Source of the DNA: Chloroflexota bacterium | GTDB lineage: Bacteria; Chloroflexota; Ktedonobacteria; Ktedonobacterales; JACDGC01 | Length of the DNA: 6,155 nt | Direction of reading: 5' to 3' | Assembly (NCBI GenBank): GCA_021812265.1 | Contig: JAKAOI010000156.1 | Span: forward strand, 1 to 6,155 | Shown: positions 1-4,687 of the stretch, one piece after another | Position numbering within the stretch: the stretch's first letter is position 1 | Layout: each line of letters starts with the position of its first letter | Position numbers and translations under genes: made by a program | The notes under the pieces: model-generated | Told to the model about the DNA's origin: nothing | Database searches by the model: none | The model's input: only the letters and a program-made list of their open reading frames with translations

Positions 1-44
1 TTGACTTAATTTCATGACCATATTTTACTATGAAAAATAGTCAA
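1..44. repeat. Imperfect inverted repeat at the window edge
   Basis: Positions 1-15 and 30-44 are reverse complements at 12 of 15 positions. The outer six (TTGACT / AGTCAA) and the inner six (TTTCAT / ATGAAA) match perfectly, separated by a 3x3 mismatch, around a 14-base A+T-rich centre. It lies about 100 bases past the rpoN stop in the direction of rpoN transcription. It could be a transcript-end hairpin or a two-half-site operator for an unseen gene to the left. It has no clear T-tract, so I do not call it a terminator. The repeat may continue beyond the window. Confidence 0.4.
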
Positions 45-147
45 TATGCAATAGATCTTGGACCTGTTTATGACCCTCCGATTTTTCTTGTTGTTTAACG
101 CAAACACTTAGCGCGCATACATTGACCGTTTCAAAAGACACCAGCAA

Positions 148-1599
148 TTATACGGTTGGATAAAGAAATGTCGGCCTGCTGCGCCGGAAACGTGACGGCA
201 ATATTTTCAATTCATCGCGATATTTTGCCACCGTTCGGCGCGCAATATCCATTCCACAGCGGTTAATCAAGCGCATTAACTGCTCATCACTCAGCGGATG
301 CCGTGGATCTTCATTTTCAATAAACTCGCGCATCTTGTCTTTTACATATTGCGAATCATCAAAAAAATCATCAAATGAAACCGTTTTCCCATTTGGCAGC
401 AACACATACTTGCCTGCCGTTGCTCTGCTGACAGTAGATTCATGCAAACCAACCTCATGTCCGACATCTTTGCGAGTTAACTTGCGCAAACCAACCGTGC
501 CATGCTCTAGATATTCATTTTGCATACGAACCAACGCCTCACTCACATTTTTAATCGTTTGCCAGCGATGATTGATTGCATTGATAAAATTATTTGCTTC
601 GTCAACCGAATCCCGAATTAATGCGCGATCCTGCTCACTGGCGTTTAATGAGTTTTTACGCATTTGTTTCCGCAGCTCAGAATACGACTCCGCAACAGAA
701 ATTTTAAAGCGGCGCGATTCTAATACATCCACCTCCATACCTTGCGGTGTTTTGCGAATAACAACATCCGGACGAATCGTCGGCGCCGGCTCTGAAATAT
801 TATTCAGATCAGGATCAAAGCCATGGGCGGGTTTTGGTGAAAGATGCTCTCGAATAAATTGGCTTTCATTTTCTACAACTTTCGGCGAAACGCCCAAAGC
901 TTTCGCAATTTCGCGATACCGCCGCTCCGCAAAATCTTCAAAATGGCTTTGAATCAGCGCTTCAGCTACCATATGGCGCGGCGTGATACGCTGCAATTGC
1001 AGCAACAAAGACTCTTGAAAACTCCGCGCGCCGATCCCTGCAGGATCCAGCATTTGCAGTGAAGTTAAAACCTGCGTAACCATTTCTTCATTTACCGAAC
1101 AAATATCGCAGGTTTCCTCGATAATATCTGCCGGCAGATACCCCTGTGAATTTAAATTATCAATAAGGTAATCGATAATGGGATATTGCTCTGAATGATA
1201 TTCTGCCCGCAAAGTAGTTTTTAAGCCAGCGCAAAAAGATTCTGCGCCGGAAACCCGAGCAAATGGATCGGTGTCATCAGCGGTGTACCCACTATTACCA
1301 GAATATGAAGCCTCAAAAACAGCCTCATAAGCGTCTGATGAAGAATTCGAGCTTGATCTGCTGGCCGCGCATTCACAACGATCCCCTAAACTGCCTTGAT
1401 AAGTGCGATTACAAATGGGGCATAATTCCTTTTCCTCTACTTCAATAGCAGGATTATTTCTGCTGGTAGACTTGATGTCAAGTTCAATACTTTGCTGGTC
1501 TTTTTGCAGTATCGTAATATTAAATATTTGCAGTTGGTTATACGTTGTTTTTGACTTGGTCTTATTTTCCTGTGCTGCGGTTGTCCGAATGTGAGACAT
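148..1599 (-). CDS. rpoN: RNA polymerase sigma-54 factor with atypical N-terminus
   Basis: Encodes a 483-residue sigma-54 factor, which binds core RNA polymerase, recognises -24/-12 promoters and in this family needs an AAA+ activator to open DNA. The C-terminal two thirds are canonical. The core-binding domain is at about 120-260, with LDPAGIGAR at 184-192. A linker/DNA-binding region at about 270-400 includes the helix-turn-helix segment around KDVGHEVGLHESTVSR (377-392). The RpoN box ARRTVAKYR is at 453-461. The N-terminus is odd. Region I (about 20-52) is only faintly recognisable (NQLQ, SIEL, NNPAIE). It is followed by a cysteine cluster CPIC...CEC (60, 63, 75, 77) and a serine-rich linker (80-88). 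A further CDIC lies at 164-167. I chose the ATG at 1599 because GGAG (1614-1611) precedes it by 11 bases. An in-frame ATG at 1623 would add eight residues but has no ribosome site. It is divergent from the helicase gene. The family call is very secure; normal activator response is not. Confidence 0.96.
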   Translation of the reverse strand: MSHIRTTAAQENKTKSKTTYNQLQIFNITILQKDQQSIELDIKSTSRNNPAIEVEEKELCPICNRTYQGSLGDRCECAASRSSSNSSSDAYEAVFEASYSGNSGYTADDTDPFARVSGAESFCAGLKTTLRAEYHSEQYPIIDYLIDNLNSQGYLPADIIEETCDICSVNEEMVTQVLTSLQMLDPAGIGARSFQESLLLQLQRITPRHMVAEALIQSHFEDFAERRYREIAKALGVSPKVVENESQFIREHLSPKPAHGFDPDLNNISEPAPTIRPDVVIRKTPQGMEVDVLESRRFKISVAESYSELRKQMRKNSLNASEQDRALIRDSVDEANNFINAINHRWQTIKNVSEALVRMQNEYLEHGTVGLRKLTRKDVGHEVGLHESTVSRATAGKYVLLPNGKTVSFDDFFDDSQYVKDKMREFIENEDPRHPLSDEQLMRLINRCGMDIARRTVAKYRDELKILPSRFRRSRPTFLYPTV

Positions 1600-1610
1600 T
1601 TTTTTGTGAT

Positions 1611-1614
1611 CTCC
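1611..1614 (-). promoter_or_regulatory. Ribosome binding site deciding the rpoN start
   Basis: On the minus strand GGAG lies 11 bases before the ATG at 1599, followed by ATCAC and an A-run. The alternative ATG at 1623 lies upstream of this motif and has no purine-rich site of its own, so translation most likely starts at 1599. Confidence 0.6.
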
Positions 1615-1630
1615 ATATTTCATGTAGATT

Positions 1631-1664
1631 CGTCATTTTGCTTTCCCTACAAAACAAAATGACG
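1631..1664. repeat. Perfect 10-bp inverted repeat upstream of rpoN
   Basis: CGTCATTTTG at 1631-1640 and CAAAATGACG at 1655-1664 are exact reverse complements around a 14-base spacer. It begins 31 bases upstream of the rpoN start codon, just above the ribosome site. It would form a hairpin in the rpoN leader if transcription starts upstream, or be a two-half-site operator in DNA. No T-tract follows on either strand, so a simple terminator is unlikely. Confidence 0.6.
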
Positions 1665-1673
1665 CTGGCTTTC

Positions 1674-1796
1674 ATGCCTAAATTCGATATCGGCCAAAGA
1701 CACCATACCGCTTTTTTGAACGGCTGCTTTATAAACGTCAGAAAGCTCGTTATGCGCAGCATGGTCCATCAAGAAAAAAAAGTTACCGTTATATAG
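1674..1796 (+). pseudogene. Possible shrunken relic of the GH15 gene 5' end
   Basis: A 40-codon open frame from ATG 1674 to TAG 1794-1796 shares ordered, in-frame pieces with the start of the GH15 gene at 4688. It begins MPK (MPR in GH15), then has FD (NFD), GQRHHT (GQENHT) and LNGCF (VNGAF). In DNA, 1690-1710 matches 4776-4796 at 18 of 21 bases. Also, 1717-1730 matches 4827-4839 apart from one extra base. The gaps between matched blocks are much shorter than in the real gene, so internal pieces have been lost, and the resemblance fades after about 1750. I see no ribosome site before the ATG. It is most likely a decayed partial copy. A real small protein or chance similarity remain possible. 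Confidence 0.35.
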
Positions 1797-1809
1797 TGTT
1801 AAATTCAAT

Positions 1810-1839
1810 ATTGTATCTTCGGCCATATTGACGCGGCAA
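1810..1839 (-). promoter_or_regulatory. Candidate sigma-70-type promoter toward rpoN
   Basis: On the minus strand TTGCCG (1839-1834) and TACAAT (1815-1810) are separated by 18 bases, an acceptable housekeeping -35/-10 pair. It would start a leader of roughly 200 bases before rpoN. The -35 overlaps the hairpin at 1830-1849. This is by-eye matching in A+T-rich DNA, so confidence is low. Confidence 0.3.
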
Positions 1840-1849
1840 TACCCGCGTC
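1830..1849. repeat. Short G+C-rich perfect hairpin
   Basis: GACGCGG (1830-1836) and CCGCGTC (1843-1849) are perfect complements around a six-base loop. This compact stem is stable on either strand. No T-run follows on either side, so it is not a standard intrinsic terminator. It is the first element of a longer stretch of complementary segments running to about 1966. Confidence 0.55.
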
Positions 1850-1863
1850 TACTCAGCGTTTCG

Positions 1864-1966
1864 GCATACGCTATGCGCTATTGCATATCATGAGTGTTTC
1901 ATAGTTATTGCCGTAAATACCGTGTTTGTTCCAACCAAACCGGCGGTAAGTTCACATGTAAGGCAA
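1864..1966. other. Intergenic block dense in competing complementary segments
   Basis: No convincing gene lies here. GCATA (1864-1868), TATGC (1872-1876) and GCATA (1883-1887) allow two mutually exclusive hairpins. Further along, TTGCC (1908-1912) pairs with GGCAA (1962-1966). Nested inside are TACCG/CGGTA (1918-1922/1944-1948) and GTTTG/CAAAC (1924-1928/1936-1940), with a seven-base loop. ATTGCCG (1907-1913) is also complementary to CGGCAAT at 1834-1840. It could be a structured leader RNA of rpoN read leftward, a small RNA, or protein-binding DNA. I recognise no known riboswitch class. Confidence 0.3.
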
Positions 1967-1969
1967 AAA

Positions 1970-1997
1970 TATATACAGCATAAACCATGCCAATCAA
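1970..1997 (-). promoter_or_regulatory. Candidate distal promoter toward rpoN
   Basis: On the minus strand TTGATT (1997-1992) and TATATA (1975-1970) are separated by 16 bases. Transcription from here would run leftward through the whole structured block before reaching rpoN, giving a leader of about 360 bases. The match is only fair, and TATA-like words are common in this A+T-rich spacer. Confidence 0.25.
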
Positions 1998-2088
1998 TTT
2001 TACCATAAAGATACAAAGCTGGGAATCACCTGTTTCGCAATCGTTCCCCACCCTAGGTTACAAGATCACATTGCTCCTTCTAAATATA

Positions 2089-2097
2089 TGATATAAT
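2089..2097 (+). promoter_or_regulatory. Extended -10 promoter of the helicase gene
   Basis: TGATATAAT is an exact extended -10 element (TG, one base, TATAAT at 2092-2097). A weak -35-like TTGCTC at 2071-2076 gives only a 15-base spacer, but extended -10 promoters tolerate a poor -35. Transcription would start near 2104, giving a leader of about 80 bases to the preferred GTG start at 2183. Confidence 0.55.
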
Positions 2098-2123
2098 TTA
2101 TCTTAAATAATCGAATAAATGCC

Positions 2124-2145
2124 GCGATGCGCCATTCGCATGCGC
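2124..2145 (+). promoter_or_regulatory. Hairpin in the helicase leader
   Basis: GCGATGCG (2124-2131) pairs with CGCAT and CGC (2137-2141, 2143-2145), leaving G2142 as a one-base bulge and a five-base loop. This eight-pair stem lies between the promoter and the start codon. It is close to the possible TTG start at 2159 and could affect ribosome access or message stability. The complementarity is visible; its effect is inferred. Confidence 0.4.
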
Positions 2146-2171
2146 GCTTATTACGAGTTTGAATAACCGTC

Positions 2172-2175
2172 AGGA
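2172..2175 (+). promoter_or_regulatory. Ribosome binding site favouring the GTG 2183 start
   Basis: AGGA lies seven bases before GTG 2183, a normal spacing. The upstream in-frame TTG at 2159 has no purine-rich ribosome site and follows the leader hairpin closely. This is the main reason for starting the helicase at 2183. Confidence 0.5.
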
Positions 2176-2182
2176 TTTTACG

Positions 2183-4537
2183 GTGTACACACAAGAAGAA
2201 AGTTTAGCGTTAGTGCAGCAATTTCAGGAAAGATATTCTTTCCTTTTTGACGCTTACCAATCGGACGCGATGTCGCTCTATGCGATGGGATCCTCCGTTC
2301 TGGTCGCAGCCCCCACAGGCACGGGTAAAACTATTGTTGCAGAATTTGCTGTATGGCTGGCTCTGCGCAACAATATGCGCGTTTTTTACACTGCCCCAAT
2401 TAAGGCTCTTTCAAATCAAAAATTTCACGACTTCCGCGAGCGGTACGGCGCGGAAAACATTGGATTGCTCACCGGTGATATTGTTGAAAACGCCTCGGCT
2501 CCCATTGTTGTTATGACTACAGAAATCTACCGTAATGTGCTTTTAGAATTGGAGCGCGATGATTTTGAAGGCGCCGCATCAGAATTTGCCGGAGCCGTTG
2601 TCCCGCAGCGCCATACGCCTGAACGCAAACTAACCCCAGATATCGCTAACCTCGCCTGTGTCATCTTTGATGAATTACATTTTATGGCGGATCCGCAGCG
2701 CGGCCCGGTTTGGGAAGAAAGCATTATCCATTCTCCCGAAAGTGTGCGGTTCATCTGCCTTTCCGCCACAGTTCGCAACGCAGATGAAATAGTTGGCTGG
2801 CTGGAAAAAACTCACGGCGCAACACGCCTCATCTCCCATCCCGAACGCTCAGCTCCCTTGGAAGATTACTTGTATTATAAACATACCCTCACACTTGTTC
2901 GCGATCAAACCGGCAAACGCGCCCGCAAATTTCCTAACGTCGGCGGAGAATTAAAACGCATACGCTCCTACAATCGCAGAGAGTACTATGATGAAGAGGA
3001 CTCTGAAGAACTATTTGCAAAATACACTGCCCCCGAGCCAATGGAAGTTTTAGTCGCATTGCGCAACGCCGAACTGTTGCCCTGCCTGTATTTCCTGCCC
3101 GGCAGAAAAGCGGTTGAAGACGCCGCATTCAGCTGCAAAAACCGCAGCCTCGTTTCTCCTGAAGAGCGTGAAGCCATACAAGAAGAAATAGCCGCTTGGC
3201 AGCAAGCAATGGCAGATGAAGATTGCCAATTGCAGCAAGTATCTAAACTTACACGTCTGCTTCCCTCCGGCATCGGCTATCACCATGCGGGGCTTATTCC
3301 GGCGCTGAAACAATTGATAGAGCGATTGTTTGTGAAAGGATTGCTGCGCGCGGTATTTGCCACCGACACATTGGCCATGGGCGTAAATATGCCTGCCCGC
3401 TCCGTTATCGTGGGCAGCATGAGCAAATTTGACGGCCGCATGCTTCGGCTGATGACACCAAATGAATACCAGCAATTAACCGGCAGAGCCGGCCGCAGAG
3501 GCATCGACGCTTACGGCGCCGCCGTGCTGCTCTATTCTCCTTGGGATGAATTTGAAAAAAGTTTTACTGCCCTTACAGCGCCGTTGCAGCCGGTTAATAG
3601 CGCTTTCGTGCTGGGATACAATTCTACTTTGAATTTATGGCGGCCGAATCAGCTGGAAACACTTCGCAAAGTATGCTCCGACAGCTTCCGTGAATATCAG
3701 CGGCGCCAGCGTGTTACGCATCGCAAAGCAGCTAAAAAACATGGCAAAAGCACTCGAAACACAGAAGCCAATAACTTAGAGGAATCTGCAGAATTAGAGA
3801 CCGGCGACGTTGTACAGCTGGGAGTGAGTGTTGAAAGAGAGCTATTAGCAACCGTGGGTGTTCTGCGAGTCTTAAATTATATCGACCAGGAAACTGATAT
3901 GTTAACTGTGAAAGGTTTCCTGCTGCGCGCGCTGTTTCACTCATCCGGTCTTATGCTTACCGAATTGCTGGTATCCGGCGCATTCGACACACTAACAAGC
4001 TCCGAACTTGCCGAAGTTATCAGTTGGTTTGTATATGACAGTGATAAAACGCTGGTTACAGTAAACACCTTATCAGATCGCCTAAAAACTGCGCGGCGCG
4101 TCATTAAAAATATGCACAAACGTGTACAGCATATCGAAAATCAATTTGCAATCAGTTTAAGCCCAACGATAAACGAAACATTCAGCGGCGTTGCCCAAGG
4201 ATGGTCGCAAGGATTCTCGCTGAACGGACTGCAGCAGCGAATCTCACTTGCTGAAGGCGATTTGTTGCAAATCCTAAACCAAACCATCGATTTGCTTCAT
4301 CAGCTAGAATCAGCGTTGGAACAAATTCTGCTTACTCCCGAACATTGGAGCTTCGACAATTCCCTTACGTTTTTAGAACGCCGCGAATTGCGAAAACGCT
4401 TTGACAGTCTGCGTGTCGGCCTTCATCTGGCTATTAAACAATTAATGCGCGGAATAGTCGCGCAAAGCCGCTCTTTGCCATTGCAAAACAGCGAGAAATC
4501 AGATTCCAATAACGCCGCCGGCGCTGTTGAACAATAG
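2183..4537 (+). CDS. Ski2/Mtr4-like DEAD/DEAH-box RNA helicase with DSHCT domain
   Basis: Encodes a 784-residue superfamily 2 helicase of the Ski2/Mtr4/HelY type, expected to unwind structured RNA in the cytoplasm using ATP. All core motifs are intact: I APTGTGKT (43-50), Ia TAPIKALSNQKF (70-81), Ib TGD (97-99), II DELH (163-166, where DEVH is commoner in this family), III LSAT (193-196), GIGYHHAGL (363-371), V ATDTLAMGVNMPA (393-405) and VI QLTGRAGRRGID (431-442). A charged, Lys/Arg- then Glu-rich linker (about 502-540) leads into the C-terminal DSHCT helical domain, recognisable by LTELLVSGAFDTLTSSELAEV (split around 592-612) and EGDLLQILNQTIDLLHQL (691-708). The large arch/KOW insertion of eukaryotic Mtr4 is absent. 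The start is GTG with AGGA upstream; TTG at 2159 would add eight residues. It is divergent from rpoN and followed after 150 bases by GH15. Its biological substrate cannot be read from sequence. The family call is secure. Confidence 0.94.
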   Translation: MYTQEESLALVQQFQERYSFLFDAYQSDAMSLYAMGSSVLVAAPTGTGKTIVAEFAVWLALRNNMRVFYTAPIKALSNQKFHDFRERYGAENIGLLTGDIVENASAPIVVMTTEIYRNVLLELERDDFEGAASEFAGAVVPQRHTPERKLTPDIANLACVIFDELHFMADPQRGPVWEESIIHSPESVRFICLSATVRNADEIVGWLEKTHGATRLISHPERSAPLEDYLYYKHTLTLVRDQTGKRARKFPNVGGELKRIRSYNRREYYDEEDSEELFAKYTAPEPMEVLVALRNAELLPCLYFLPGRKAVEDAAFSCKNRSLVSPEEREAIQEEIAAWQQAMADEDCQLQQVSKLTRLLPSGIGYHHAGLIPALKQLIERLFVKGLLRAVFATDTLAMGVNMPARSVIVGSMSKFDGRMLRLMTPNEYQQLTGRAGRRGIDAYGAAVLLYSPWDEFEKSFTALTAPLQPVNSAFVLGYNSTLNLWRPNQLETLRKVCSDSFREYQRRQRVTHRKAAKKHGKSTRNTEANNLEESAELETGDVVQLGVSVERELLATVGVLRVLNYIDQETDMLTVKGFLLRALFHSSGLMLTELLVSGAFDTLTSSELAEVISWFVYDSDKTLVTVNTLSDRLKTARRVIKNMHKRVQHIENQFAISLSPTINETFSGVAQGWSQGFSLNGLQQRISLAEGDLLQILNQTIDLLHQLESALEQILLTPEHWSFDNSLTFLERRELRKRFDSLRVGLHLAIKQLMRGIVAQSRSLPLQNSEKSDSNNAAGAVEQ

Positions 4538-4559
4538 CGGTGGTTTTTCGCAACCACGC
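4537..4559 (+). terminator. Hairpin at the helicase stop codon, weak terminator at best
   Basis: GTGGTT (4540-4545) pairs with AACCAC (4552-4557) around a six-base loop. Two further G-C pairs (4537-4538 with 4558-4559) close the base across a bulged G4539. It starts on the last base of the helicase stop codon. No T-run follows, so efficient intrinsic termination is doubtful. It may instead stabilise the message end or only attenuate read-through into GH15. The rest of the gap up to 4687 has only a lone -10-like TACAAT (4587-4592) with no good -35. Confidence 0.3.
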
Positions 4560-4687
4560 ATCCTGATAGATAAGCGAAAGTTGCGATACAATAACAACAG
4601 CAAAACAATAAGCTTGGCAAAAGCAAAATACTATTCGCTTGCGGTCTTCGGATCACTTGTGAGTACTTTGATTGGAGCAGGATACCT

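Noticed and set aside
1562..1762. A 66-codon minus-strand frame upstream of and overlapping rpoN
   Set aside because: It has no ribosome site, overlaps the rpoN start in a different frame and shows no family resemblance. The opposite strand carries the GH15-like similarity here.
1821..1836. GG-N10-GC match on the plus strand as a sigma-54 promoter for the helicase
   Set aside because: Only the invariant GG and GC plus one more base fit the consensus. It is about 360 bases before the gene, which has a much better extended -10 promoter.
2527..3504. Several minus-strand frames of 64-141 codons inside the helicase gene
   Set aside because: They are antisense to a gene with every helicase motif intact, have no ribosome sites and resemble no known family.
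4614..4632. TTGGCA upstream of GH15 as a -24 element
   Set aside because: The GC expected ten bases after GG is AT, so the essential -12 part is missing. As a sigma-70 -35 it also has no -10 at proper distance.
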